From contig JAFEMH010002589.1 of the NCBI GenBank assembly GCA_022495995.1, positions 62,001 to 126,000 on the forward strand: a stretch of DNA of 64,000 nucleotides, read 5' to 3'. The position numbers and the translations under genes are program-made. The notes under the pieces were generated by a model. That model worked only from the letters and a program-made list of their open reading frames with translations, did no database searches and was not told where the DNA came from. This document shows positions 45,085 through 54,901 of this stretch, in pieces. This DNA comes from Adenophora triphylla var. japonica. Its lineage: Eukaryota > Streptophyta > Magnoliopsida > Asterales > Campanulaceae. How positions within the stretch are numbered: position 1 is the stretch's first letter; each line of letters opens with the position of its first letter.

Positions 45085-45518
45085 AATAGTTGTATATTTT
45101 GGTAAGGATGCGATGTGGGGTTATGTAAACCCTACTTGTTGTATATATTTACTTTATGTTGGCTTGTAATATCGAGACTTGTTATATATTTCTTAGGTGT
45201 CTGTAGATGGATAAATGTTACTTCTGGCCTGTATATATAGCTAGGTCTCCGATTATGCTAGCTCATTGAGGTTGTGTGTGAGTAGTTGTTAATTCTGCAA
45301 GTTATGTATATATAGTTGTTGTGCCGCATGTAACCTTGAGCATGTTTCCGACTTCGTTATAATCGATATATGGTTGTTGAAAAAATTTGAATTCATGTTT
45401 TTCTTTATCTTTATCCATTTACTTTATATGATTAGAGCCAAATTAATCATGCTTAGTAGGGGTTTCACGCCCGAGTCTAGGTCCCATGTAGGGGCTAGTC
45501 CCTAGATGTGACATTTTG

Positions 45519-46348
45519 TCCATATAGAAATGTTTCAGGACTTTTTTTGTATAGATTGATTGATGAATAAGTATACCTTATTTCAGATACTCAATCTTTA
45601 GGCCGAGACAAAACTTTGTCTTTCCCAGATCTTTCATATCAAATTTTTTGTTTAAATAATTAACAGCTATTGAAAGTTCTTCTGGACTTACAATAATATT
45701 TAGATCATCAACATATATAACAATTATAACGAATCCTGAAACAGATTTTCTAATGAAAATACATGGGCAAATATGATCATTCTTGTATCCTTCTTTCACC
45801 AAGTATTCACTGAGTTGGTTATACCACTTTTGTCCAGATTGTTTTAAACCATACAAAAATCTTTGTAATTTAATAGAACAAATTTCTCGGGAATCATAAC
45901 TACATGCATCAGACATCTTGAACCCTTCTAGGATTCTCATATAAATATCATTGTCAAGTCTTCCATATAAATATGCAGTGACAACATCTATTAAATGCAT
46001 ATCAAGCTTTTCATATATTTCCAGACTAATGAAATAGCGAAATGTAATTGCATCCACCACCGAAAAATATGTCTTCTCATAATCAATTTCAGGTCTTTGC
46101 GAAAATCATTGTGCGGCAAGACATGTTGTATATCTTATTACCTTACCTTCTTCATTTCGTTTTTGTACAAAGACCCATTTGTACCCTACTGGTTTTACAC
46201 ATTCAGGTGTACGAAATATATGTCCGAAAACTTTACGCTTCTCAAGTGAGTTTAATTCTGCTTGAATTGCATATTTCCATTTTGGCCAATCATTTTTGTA
46301 CCGACACTCTTTGATGCACCTAGGTTCAAGATCCTCGTTATTTTCCAT
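45519..46348 (-). pseudogene. copia reverse transcriptase
   Basis: The N-terminal block (46348-46106) has NDWPKWKYAIQAELNSLEK and VGYKWVFVQKRNEEGKV. The main block (46060-45578) has MHLIDVVTAYLYGRLDNDIY, KLQRFLYGLKQSGQKWYNQL, GYKNDHICPCIFIRKS and IIVIYVDDLNIIVSP, keeping the YVDD box. Small indels separate the blocks and the usual R of LKQSGR/Q-type motifs varies. It lies in correct order downstream of the integrase remnant. Confidence 0.9.
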
Positions 46349-47111
46349 AACATTAAGCGCTATATTATATGAAAAAATATTGTCGACAATTGTTTCCTCT
46401 CGGTTCCATCTTTTTCCTGTATTGATATAACATATCGAGATCTCATCATTCTCAATTATTTCAGGTAGCTGAACTTCTTCTAGAAGTATTTGATCAGATA
46501 TGTCATGTATCTATTCAGGAGATTCAGTTACCTCGACGAGACTTTTCTCATAATTTGCTCATTTTCTCTTTCGAGGATTTTTACCTTTGGAACCGATAGG
46601 CCTTCCACGTTTCAGGCGTGGTTTAAATTCATTTACAGATTGTCCAATCGGAACATCAATCCGTATAGGAGCATTTATAGCTGGAACATGTGACATTGTC
46701 ACTCTTTTTAGGTCAGTAAATGCGCCTGGCAATTGATTCGCTATTTCTTGAAAGGTTATTATCTTTTGAAATTCTAGTTCACATTGTTTTGTACGAGGAT
46801 CAAGATGATATTGCAATGTATTCCACTTGATTTCCTTTTCCAGCTAATTATTTTCTCCCTCTAATGTTGGGAAAACTTTTTCATCAAAATGACAGTCGGC
46901 AAAACGTGTCGTAAATAGATCTCTTGTTAATGTTTCAAGATATCTTATAATAGAAGGAGAATCATACCCAACATATATCCCCAATCTCTGTTGGGGTCCT
47001 ATCTTGGTGCATTGTGGTGTAGCAATTAGAATATATACCGCACATCCAAAAATTCTCAGATAGGAAATATTTGGCTCCTGACCATAAGCCAATTGTAATG
47101 GGGAGAAGTAT
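46349..47111 (-). pseudogene. copia integrase C-terminal part and linker
   Basis: PLQLAYGQEPNISYLRIFGC and QQRLGIYVGYDSPSIIRYLE (47111-46844) are the integrase C-terminal part. Then QKIITFQEIANQLPGAFTD and LKRGRPIGSKGKNPRKRK (46816-46559) form the linker to reverse transcriptase. The catalytic DDE core and everything before it are missing; the coding sequence meets LTR-like sequence at about 47112. Confidence 0.85.
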
Positions 47112-47439
47112 ACAAAAGAGAATGATAGAAGTCATGAAGTTCTGAGATACCTAAAATAAAAACTAAAGCCATTATTTATAGATGAAAATTGGCTTTCTTT
47201 ATAAGCTTTCATAAGGATAAACACTATCATTTAGTAAGGCTTCCCTTGTAAGCTTCCTTCAGATATTTACAAAGCTTCCTTCGTAATCTTTCCTAAAGAT
47301 ATTAACAAAGATTCCCTATTAATATTCCTTGAAAATATTTAAAAAGCTTCCCTAGTAAGCTTCGCGAAAGCTTATCTTTCAAAGCTTCTCTTGTAAGCTT
47401 TCGGTCCAAAGGAAATCCACACAATAATATATTATAACA
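47112..47439 (-). repeat. right LTR of the degenerate copia element
   Basis: Matches 24750-24866 plus 40778-40980 as described for the whole element. On the minus strand it starts TGTTATAATATATTATTG. Left edge approximate. Confidence 0.7.
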
Positions 47440-47857
47440 TACTCCGTATTTTAGTTAGAAATAATTCGAGGCCCCTCACCACAAAGCATTCTCCATAAAA
47501 GTTTAGACGAAATTCGAAAATTCACACTCAAATAAAGGCACAAATCAAAATTCCATAAAAACCCGAAACTTAGGTATAATAGTAATTTTAGTCTTATACC
47601 TTTGAGTATATAATCGGATTGCTTAGTAAAATATGAGAATTTATTATTATTTTTAAGAAAAGGTGAAAATTTTTGAAAAAAAAATAATACTTTTATACCT
47701 AGATATAAGAATAATTTTAGTCTTATACCTGTGTGTATAAGAGTGACGGACATTAGTAATGTATAAGCGTGGATTTCTGTGAAATTTTACATCTCGTCTG
47801 TTATATCGTACGGTGGTCCTAGATTCCATGATCCATTTTAGTTTGGTTTAATTTAAA
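47440..47857. other. no feature recognised
   Basis: AT-rich sequence with a short internal duplication (AATAATTTTAGTCTTATACCT near 47580 and 47710). No gene. Confidence 0.4.
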
Positions 47858-48060
47858 GGGGAAATATCATTTTACTTCACTGTCACTAATTTTTTGTAAG
47901 TTAGTACATTATTTTTCAATTTATTGTAATTTAGTACATTATTTTACAATTTATTGTAATTTAAGACAATTATGGATGTCCGTTAATTTAAATGGATGAA
48001 ACTCATTGCATGTGCGAATCATGTAACTTTTAGAGGGAAAAAGTTATATAAAAATGTTAG
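47858..48060. mobile_element. isolated MULE terminal repeat
   Basis: GGGGAAATATCATTTTACTT, followed by GTCACTAA, AATTATGGATGTCCGTTAA, GAAACTCATTGCATGTGC and TCATGTAACTTTTAGAGGG, follows the same order of motifs as the inverted repeats of the MULE at 19467-22497 (GGGGAAATTGCACTTTAC, CACTAA, AATTATGGATGTACGTCAAA, CATGTGCTAGTCATGTGAGC). No opposite end was found up to 50.9 kb. Confidence 0.55.
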
Positions 48061-48334
48061 AAAAAAAATAAACAAATGAAAATACATAAAACAAAAACTA
48101 TATCATAAATCTAGTAAACTAAACCTAAATCTCGTATATAACTTATATCCTAACCCTAACCCTAACCCTAACCCTAACCCTAACCTTAAATTTAAATCAT
48201 ATAATTAATACCCCAAATTCTAATTCATCTCCCTAAATCTCATATATACCCTATACCCTAAATCTTAAATTTAAATCATATACTTATACCCTAAACCCTA
48301 ATTCATCTAATTTAGCCATATATCCTATACAGTA

Positions 48335-48618
48335 CTCCCTCCGTCCCGCTAATATTAGCACACTTTCCTTTTTGGGCGTCCCGCTAATATCCGCACACTC
48401 CCAAAAAGGAAACTTTATATTAATAAAATATTCACCCAACCCCACTCATTCTCTCTCCTACATTATTTTAATACTCACAACACCATTATAATTTATTACA
48501 CCCTCCACTCATTCTCTCTCCACTCATTCTTTTACACTCACAACATTTTATTAAAATATCATATTCCTTAATTTCCGCGCAAATAGTGTTTGTGCTAATA
48601 TTAGCGGGACGGAGGGAG
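48335..48618. mobile_element. Stowaway-type MITE, module GCTAATATTAGCACA
   Basis: TA-flanked. CTCCCTCCGTCCC, module GCTAATATTAGCACAC, TTTCCTTTTTGGGCGTCCC, module GCTAATATCCGCACAC, a centre with CACTCATTCTCTCTCCTA, then inverted module and GGGACGGAGGGAG. Confidence 0.93.
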
Positions 48619-48865
48619 TATATCCTAAACCTTAAATTTAAATCACGTACTTCATACCCTAAATCCAATCCATATACCTTAATCTTATATATACCCTAAA
48701 CCATAAATTTAAATCATATACTCGATATCCCAAACCCTAATTTATCTACTTTAATCTCATATATACCCTATACCCTAAAACTTAAATCTAAATCATATAC
48801 TATATACCCTAAACTCAATTTATCTACCTTCTCATATGCCCTATACCTTAAATCTAAATCATATA

Positions 48866-49153
48866 CTCCCTCCGTCTCGCCCGAAAAGGCACAAATTTCC
48901 TTTTTGGGTGTCCCATTTAAAAAGGCACTTTCCCAAAAAGGAAAGTTTTTATTACTATTCCACCCACTCATTCCCTCTCCTACTTTACTTTTACACTCAC
49001 AACATTCTCCCTCCTAACTATTCCTCCCACTCATTCTCTCTCCTATTTAATTTTTCATACTCACAACATTTAAACTTTTTCTCTTTCCTACATCATTTTC
49101 CTTAATTTGCGTGCGAGGTTGGTTTTGTGCCTCTTCGGGCGGGACGGAGGGAG
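48866..49153. mobile_element. Stowaway-type MITE, module CGAAAAGGCACAAA
   Basis: TA-flanked. Same backbone as 48335-48618. Left copies GCCCGAAAAGGCACAAA and ATTTAAAAAGGCACTTT; right inverted copy GCCCGAAGAGGCACAAAA. Inserted at the array motif ATCATATA. Confidence 0.93.
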
Positions 49154-49160
49154 TAGTATA

Positions 49161-49436
49161 CTCCCTCTGTCCCACATTTTTATAGACTTTTGGGTTTTGC
49201 ACGAGAATTAAGAAGGAAATATTATATTGAAAGTGTTGTGAGTGTGAAAATAAAATAGGAGAGAGAATGAGTGGAGAGAATAGTAAATTTGAAAAATGTT
49301 GTGAGTGTAATAGTAAAATAGGAGGGAGAATGAGTGGGTGAAATAGTAAAGATTCTTTGCCAAAAAATGAAAGATGAAGCTTTAAATGAGACACCCAAAA
49401 TGGCAAAAGGTGAAGTTATTAATGGGACGGAGGGAG
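49161..49436. mobile_element. Stowaway-type MITE, reverse backbone
   Basis: TA-flanked. CTCCCTCTGTCCCACATTTT ... AATGGGACGGAGGGAG. The centre holds GAGAGAATGAGTGG, the reverse of the usual CCACTCATTCTCTC. The modules at its two ends do not match each other well, unlike the neighbours. It begins only a few bases after the previous MITE. Confidence 0.85.
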
Positions 49437-49529
49437 TATAGTATATTTCATACCATAAACCCTAATTCATTTACATTAATCTCATATATATCCTATACTA
49501 TAAACCTTAAATCTAAATCATATACTATA

Positions 49530-49800
49530 CTCCCTCCGTCCCACGTGAATAGACACCAAAAATCTTGGCACAATAACTAAGGAAAATGAATATAATAATG
49601 AAAATGTGTGGTAGGAAATGAAGAGAGAGAATGAGTGAAGTTGGTTGAATAAATTGTGTGGTAGGAAATGAAGAGAGAGAATGAGTGGGTGGGGTAGGAT
49701 GAATATAAAATAATAAATTCTTTTCCATTTTGGGCAGTGTCTATTCACGTGGGACGTCCCAAAAAGGAAATAAGTGTCTATTCACGTGGGACGGAGGGAG
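49530..49800. mobile_element. Stowaway-type MITE, module CACGTGAATAGACAC
   Basis: TA-flanked, reverse backbone. The module is present once at the left and twice inverted at the right around GGGACGTCCCAAAAAGGAAA. The module has the same CACGTGAAT start as the MITE at 57949-58234 but continues differently. Confidence 0.93.
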
Positions 49801-50289
49801 TATACCCTAAATCCTAATTTATCTATATTAATCTCATATATATCATATATCCTAAACTTTAAATCAAAACCATATACTTCGTACCTAAACCCTAATTCAT
49901 CTATCTTAACTATATACCCCATACTCTAACCCCCAATATCATATACCTAAATCTCATATATACCTCTAAATCGATACATTCATCTTATACTTATACCCCA
50001 TATTTACTTTTTACCCTAAAACGTAAACAAATTAGAGTTAGTTTAAGATTTAAATTTGAAAATCAAATAAATTTACGATATTCGTTAGAGAGAAAGTTAA
50101 GAGAGAATTAATGGGGTTTGTGTGAAAAAAAAATATGAGGGGAGGGGGTGATATTTATAGTTGAGGAAATATTTTAGGATAACAAAAATATTTTATATTT
50201 AATTTTTTATGGAATGAAAACTGATTAAAAAAAAGGTTAAAATACGGCTATTTTTGGTGAAAATCGATGAAATTTTGAATTTGGCAGTT

Positions 50290-50490
50290 AGTTCTGACAA
50301 GGGTTCATACGGTTTCGGTTCATACGATTCGAAATTGCCGGTTCACGATTTTTCATAAGAACAAATCAAAACCGGACCGCCAAACCGCCGATTCCGGTTC
50401 ACGCTGATTTCGATTTCAACTGGTTTCGATTCACGCTGGTTCAACGTTCCAGATCAGATGCGGTTCAGTTTGGTCCATCCCTTTTCAATT
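50290..50490. repeat. hAT-like subterminal-repeat segment
   Basis: AAGGGTTCATACGGTTTCGG at the left and, from the right, AAGGGATGGACCAAACTGAA, with many CGGTTCA/TGAACCG-type motifs between. This resembles a small hAT derivative. No clean 8-base duplication was found. The surrounding 49991-50910 holds nothing else I can name. Confidence 0.4.
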
Positions 50491-51309
50491 ATCATAAAAA
50501 CAAATTACAATATTTAGTATGGGTCGATGGGAGTATGTGTATAATTGATGTTCGCTAAGATCTTTAGACTTTGATTTTATGAAATTACATTCTATTTTGT
50601 ATAGCTTTTAAATAGTCAAATAAAAAATCTCACCAGCTTGACCCATTGAGTGTAAGGCCACTTGTTTGGGCCTAACATTAGAAAATCTCAACGGTTTGGC
50701 TCATGCCTGGTCCATGCTGTTTATCTTACAAAGATTAACAGTGCTCACTATTTCAAGAAAAAAGTGTCACTTTATTTTCAAGCCTACTCAATTGAATTTC
50801 TAAATTTTCATGATTATAATTAATTTTCCGTAATGTTTACTCAATGTTTAATTAAATTGACTTCACAGTTAAATTGAAACTTCTTTATGTTGGGTGGGGT
50901 GGCTGAAGGGGATTTTTTTTCTAAAATAATTTCATTTTAAAATTATAAATTTCAAAATAATTCACATTTGAAATTATTTTTCAAAATAATCAACTTTTTA
51001 AAACTCGCTACATGGTGTAGCGAGTTCAACATGTGACCGTTGAAACTCGCTACACCATATATTGAGTTTAGTTAAATTATGATTTAGGCGTTTGAATTAA
51101 TCAATTGTAATTAACAAAGATGAACTCGCTACACCATGTATCGAATTTAGGCGTACACATAACTCGCTATATGGTGTAGCGAGTTTATAAAAACAATTTT
51201 CCAGTAGATAAGGTTTCCACATCCATATGCATTCTCATTCTCATATCCTCTCATACTTGCTCTAAAAAAAAAACTCAAATTTTTACATCATTTAATTTCG
51301 TCAGCGAAT

Positions 51310-51990
51310 CACTAACCCAACTGTACATCTAGACCCTCGAAACCTATCGAAGTAGTGGGAGATAATACAACTTAACCTTGTTGTTCGTACGATCAGCTAT
51401 CACCGTAGAACCCAATGCTAGCATGATATATGCCCGTGTGTACATATCAACAATGTCTTGTGAAGTATCATTAGCTAGGTCATGAAAATGTGGAAACTGA
51501 CTCATATCCACCTTAGCTTTAGACTACTCCCATCCATATCTCTGGGAGATGCGACAACCCCTAAAAGATCGTGACATACCACCCGGCAATCTAGAAGTGG
51601 TGGAATGTCAGCATCAGTAACATCATCCCCATCAATCAATCGACAACCCGAAAATCATGCCGATATCCTACAGGGTAATAGTCATCTCACCAACTGGGAG
51701 ATGTAATGAATCGGTCTCCGGACGCCATCTCTCTATCAATGTCTCCATCAACCCATAATCGTACTGAATTCTCCCTATATAATGAACCCCCACAAAAGCA
51801 ACACTCGGCTAATCTTGACAATATCCTTGGCGCTAGTATATCCGACAATGTGGCACCACGACAAAATGAAATCGGACTAGCAACCTGCTGTCCGGCCCAA
51901 ATAAAACGAGCTCTGTGGCACTCGTATGGAGTCAAAACAACAGAGTTATCGATAGGCCCATGATCAATTAAGGTATCCATCTATTTCAAA
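51310..51990 (-). pseudogene. plant mobile domain (PMD, MAIN-like) pseudogene
   Basis: On the minus strand, in shifting frames: LIERWRPETDSLHLPVGEMT followed by ITL-stop-DIGMIFGLSID, and further on MYTRAYIMLALGSTVIADRT with NNKVKLYYLPLLR. ERWRPET-x-S-LHLPVGEMTITLxD and the RAYI...LYYLPLL block are the hallmark of the plant mobile domain shared by MAIN/MAIL proteins and by transposon-borne proteins. At least three stops and two frameshifts are present. The biochemical role of transposon PMDs is not established to my knowledge. Confidence 0.85.
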
Positions 51991-52464
51991 AGAAATCCAA
52001 TTTCATATCAAATAAATTCATATATAAACATAGAGACTTTCAAACATCAATAGCAAATATCTCTAAATGAAATAACAAAATACTAACAATTGAGTTCAAA
52101 ACCCCAAAATTTCAAATATACAACAATTGAGTTCAAATATACAAACAATTGAGTTCAAATATATCAATAATTGAGTTTAATAACAACACTAAGTGAGTTT
52201 AATATCAACATGTACAATAACTCAAATCAAAGTATACCAACAATTGAGTTCAAACTATAACAACAATTGAGTTGAATAAACCTAATTTTCAATTAAACAA
52301 GTATTCAAATCAAAGTAAAATCAATACACAAATGAAGTAAAAAACTTGAATGTAAACTTATAATAACGAAATTTTGGGGATGATAAGCTTTGATTTGATG
52401 AAAATAACAATGACAATATTTCTCCTTTTCCTCTCTTCTTCTACTAGGCGGCTGCAAAGGACTT

Positions 52465-52467
<3 letters not shown>

Positions 52468-52500
<33 letters not shown>
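52468..52500. repeat. poly-T tract (about 33 bases)
   Basis: Uninterrupted T run just inside the right arm of the PMD-carrying element. Confidence 0.95.
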
Positions 52501-52940
52501 CTGTAAACAGACTGTAAGTCGCTATGGGAGAATTTTGGTTTTTGAAGACTCGCTATATGGTGTAGCGAGTTTCAACGGTCACACGTTGAACTCGCTACAC
52601 CATGAAGCGAGTTTTAAAAAGTTGGTTATTTTGGAGGTGTAGCAAGCTCTAAAAAGTTGGTTATTTTGGAAAATAGTTTCAACTATGAGTTATTTTGGGA
52701 CTTATAATTTTAAAATAGAATTATTTGAAAAAAAATCGGCTGAAGGGATATTTTCTTTATTTATTTTTTGGGTCGAAAATAATTATTTATTTTTGTAATT
52801 AAAAACTAAAGTTGATCCGAGTTTTTTCTTTTTTTTTCTTACGATGATCCACGCTAGGCGAAGAGAAGGATCGACCCTTACCTCCGAGGGTGAGGCTTTA
52901 TCACCGATCCGCTCCTTTGGGAACGAAAAGTTGATCCTAA

Positions 52941-54347
52941 GGCTCCGTTTGTTTCGACGTAAAATGTTTTCCGGAAAACGTTTTCTGGAAAATGTTTTCC
53001 TGTAAAATGTTTTCCTGTAAAATGTTTTACGGAGGTAGAGCGTAAAATATTTTACGGAGGAAAATATTTTACGGAGGAAGGGTGTAAAATGTTTTCGGGT
53101 GTTTGGTAAAACGACTCATATTTCACAAGGTGACCTACCCCACCCCCCAAAAAAATTTTTTTTTTTTTTTTTTTTTTTTAATGCCCCCCCTACCCCTCGC
53201 CTACCCCCACCCCCCACCCCCCACCCCCCAAATTTTTTTTTTTTTTTTTTTTTTGTAATCGCCCCCCTCTACTCCCCACCCCCCCACACCCCCCAAATTT
53301 TTTTTTTTTTTTTTTTTTAATCGCCCTACCCCCCACCCCACCCCCCACCCCAAAAATTTTTTTTTTTTTTTTTTTGTAATCGCCCCATTTGACTACCCCA
53401 CCCCCACCCCCCATGCCCCCCAAAAAATTTTTTTTTTTTGTAATCGCCCCCTACCTCTGCCCTACTCTCACCACCCCCTCCCCCAAAATTTTTTTTTTTT
53501 TGTAATCGCTACTCCTCGCTTTCTACCCTCACTCCCACCCCCTCACTTCCCCCCAAATTTTTTTTTTTTTTTTGTAATCGCCCCCTTCACCCACCCACCC
53601 CACTTTGCCTTCCAAAAAAAAAATTTTTGGGGCAAGTGGGTAGGAGCCGATTACAAAAAAAAAAAAAAATTGTTTGGGGGGCAAGGGAGGGGGGTAGGCA
53701 GGGTAGGGCGATTACAAAAAAAAAAAAATTTTGGGGGGTGAAGTGAAGGTAGGCTAGGGGTAGGGGGCGATTACATAAAAAAAAAAAAAAAATTTTTGGG
53801 GGGGAATGGGTGGGTAGGCAAGGGTAGGGCGATTACAAAAACAAAAAAAAAAAAATTTTTGGGGGAAGTGGCGGGGGGGTAGCAGGGGGTAGGGGGCGAT
53901 TACAAAAAAAAAAAAAAAAAAAATATTTTTCGGGGGGTCAAAGGTGGGGGGTAGGGGGCGATTACAAAAAAAAAAAAAAAAAAAATTTTTTTTTGGGAAG
54001 GGGGTGGGGTAGAGGTGGGGTGGGGTGGGGGCGATTACAAAAATTAAAAAAAAAAAAATTTTGGGGGGGGGGTGGGATAGGCGATGGGTGGTCAGACTGG
54101 CGTAATATGAGTCAGACATTAAGGCCTCCATTTTCCTAAAATGTTTTACTTGTGACAAGGTCAAGAGGGTGCTTTACTTAGGAAGGGCGTAAAATGTTTT
54201 CCAAAACGTTTTACTTGGCAACCAAACAAATGGAAAACGAGTTATTTTCCGGAAAACATTTTCCGGGGGCTAACCAAACACCGTAAAACAGGTTATTTTC
54301 CGGAAAACATTTTCCGGAAAATATTTTACGGTGAAACAAACGGAGCC
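52941..54347. mobile_element. PIF/Harbinger (Tourist-like) element with an internal mirror array
   Basis: Three-base duplication TAA at 52938-52940 and 54348-54350. Ends GGCTCCGTTTGTTTCGACGT and, from the right, GGCTCCGTTTGTTTCACCGT. Subterminal regions repeat GGAAAACATTTTCC and GTAAAATGTTTT palindromes. The interior (53130-54090) is a large foldback of C-rich/T-rich units. No transposase. Confidence 0.88.
53130..54090. repeat. inverted arrays of GTAATCGCCCC units with homopolymer runs
   Basis: Left half: six or seven units of about 60-75 bp, each a C-rich stretch, a T run of 10-25 bases, then (GT)AATCGCC (near 53256, 53318, 53376, 53440, 53502, 53574). Right half: seven complementary units with GGCGATTACA and an A run (near 53648, 53707, 53766, 53827, 53895, 53956, 54030). 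The axis is near 53610. Frames here code only poly-Phe/poly-Pro-type strings. Confidence 0.9.
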
Positions 54348-54350
54348 TAA

Positions 54351-54901
54351 GTTGAATTAAGTAATTTGATTAATTTCAGACAGATAAAAAACGCATAAAT
54401 GGGATGGCGACTTTTTGTGGTATTGGAACAGAGGAATTTATAGTATAAATCACACTTCCACTATCTACAGTATTATGAACAGTTTCATCTGTTGAATTTT
54501 TCATTTTATCATCATACATTTGTTCCTTTTCCATTTTGCCCTTTAAAAAAAAAATTAATTAAAAAAAAATTAATTAAAAAAAACACGCGCCCGACACGAC
54601 GCATTTGTCATGTATAAATGGAACGGTCCTGACAAAGACAATCTAACGCACTCAGTGTCGACTTTTTCATTTTGTCTTCACTAAGTTGTCCCTTTCCCAT
54701 TTTGCCCTCTAAAAAATATAAATTAGAAAAAAAAAAAAAAAAAAAAACATGTCCTTGAACACGAGCTTAATTTAAAAAAAAAAAAAAAGCGTGTCTTCGA
54801 ACACGAACTTTTACTAGTAGGTAAAATAAGGGGTGGGGGACCGACCGGTAACAAAGGAGGAGAGGAACACCAATTAATTGGTAGCTGGTGGACAAGTTGT
54901 T
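54351..54901. other. no gene; A-rich runs and short palindromes
   Basis: Contains several A runs of 9-24 bases and GTGT(T/C)C(T/C)TGAACACGA-like inverted motifs near 54750 and 54790. Nothing else recognised. Confidence 0.4.

Larger units (their letters stand above)
41929..45513 (+). mobile_element. solo LTR of a related gypsy family (3.6 kb with nested MULE)
   Basis: Five-base duplication TTTTG at 41924-41928 and 45514-45518. Starts TGTAATACCCAAAAATG and ends GTCCCTAGATGTGACA. It shares AATAGCTTGCTG(A/G)G...CTCACCCC...TTTAG with the other two long solo LTRs, so it is a relative. Without the nested Pack-MULE it is about 2.36 kb. Inserted in the minus-strand copia pol. Confidence 0.9.
24692..47439 (-). 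mobile_element. degenerate copia element forming the frame of the 23-kb nest
   Basis: LTR-like sequence at about 24692-24866, continued at 40778-40980 after the gypsy insertion, matches 47112-47439: shared blocks include AAAACTAAA-CC, ATTTATAGATGAAAATTG, TATAAGCTTTCAT, AAGCTTCGCGAAAGCTTATC and CACAATAATATATTAT. Between them, minus-strand pieces of integrase, reverse transcriptase and RNase H occur in the order expected for one copia element whose 5' internal part (gag, protease, N-terminal integrase) is deleted. A purine tract complement CTCTCCCTTTG follows the left LTR. The outermost left edge is uncertain and no target duplication was found. Confidence 0.75.
48100..49990. repeat. degenerate AT-rich tandem array with telomere-like core
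   Basis: About 75-90-bp units built from CCCTAAACC(C/T)TAA, TTAAATTTAAATCATATAC, CTAATTCATCTA and ATCTCATATATACCCTATA recur through the segment and continue on both sides of four MITEs. At 48149-48184 the core is a clean run of about six TAACCC units. That is the 6-base TTAGGG form, not the usual plant 7-base TTTAGGG. Internal in the window, so not a chromosome end. Confidence 0.75.
50911..52737 (-). mobile_element. MULE-type element with palindromic modules and a plant mobile domain
   Basis: Ten-base duplication GGCTGAAGGG at 50901-50910 and 52738-52747. The ends read GATTTTTTTTCTAAAAT and, from the right, GATTTTTTTTCAAATAATTC. Each inverted arm has repeated TTTCAAAATAATC-like units followed by two palindromes built from ACTCGCTACA and TGTAGCGAGT, with CAACATGTGACCGTTGAAA between them. 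The right arm has one extra partial unit. The interior holds only a minus-strand plant mobile domain pseudogene, poly-T and AT-rich DNA; no MURA transposase. End sequence, arm layout and TSD length match 12448-12770. Confidence 0.88.

Noticed and set aside
48149..48184. Possible chromosome end
   Set aside because: The telomere-like run is short, internal and flanked by degenerate array and transposons.
48836..49748. Several frames with HSFSLLF-type peptides
   Set aside because: Produced by the CACTCATTCTCTCTCCT centre common to the MITEs.
47858..50040. Complete MULE enclosing the telomere-like array
   Set aside because: Only the left terminus is recognisable; no inverted partner or 9-10-base duplication found.
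53099..54164. Long reading frames on both strands coding strings of Phe, Pro and Lys
   Set aside because: They arise only from the C/T and G/A homopolymer array and have no protein-like composition.
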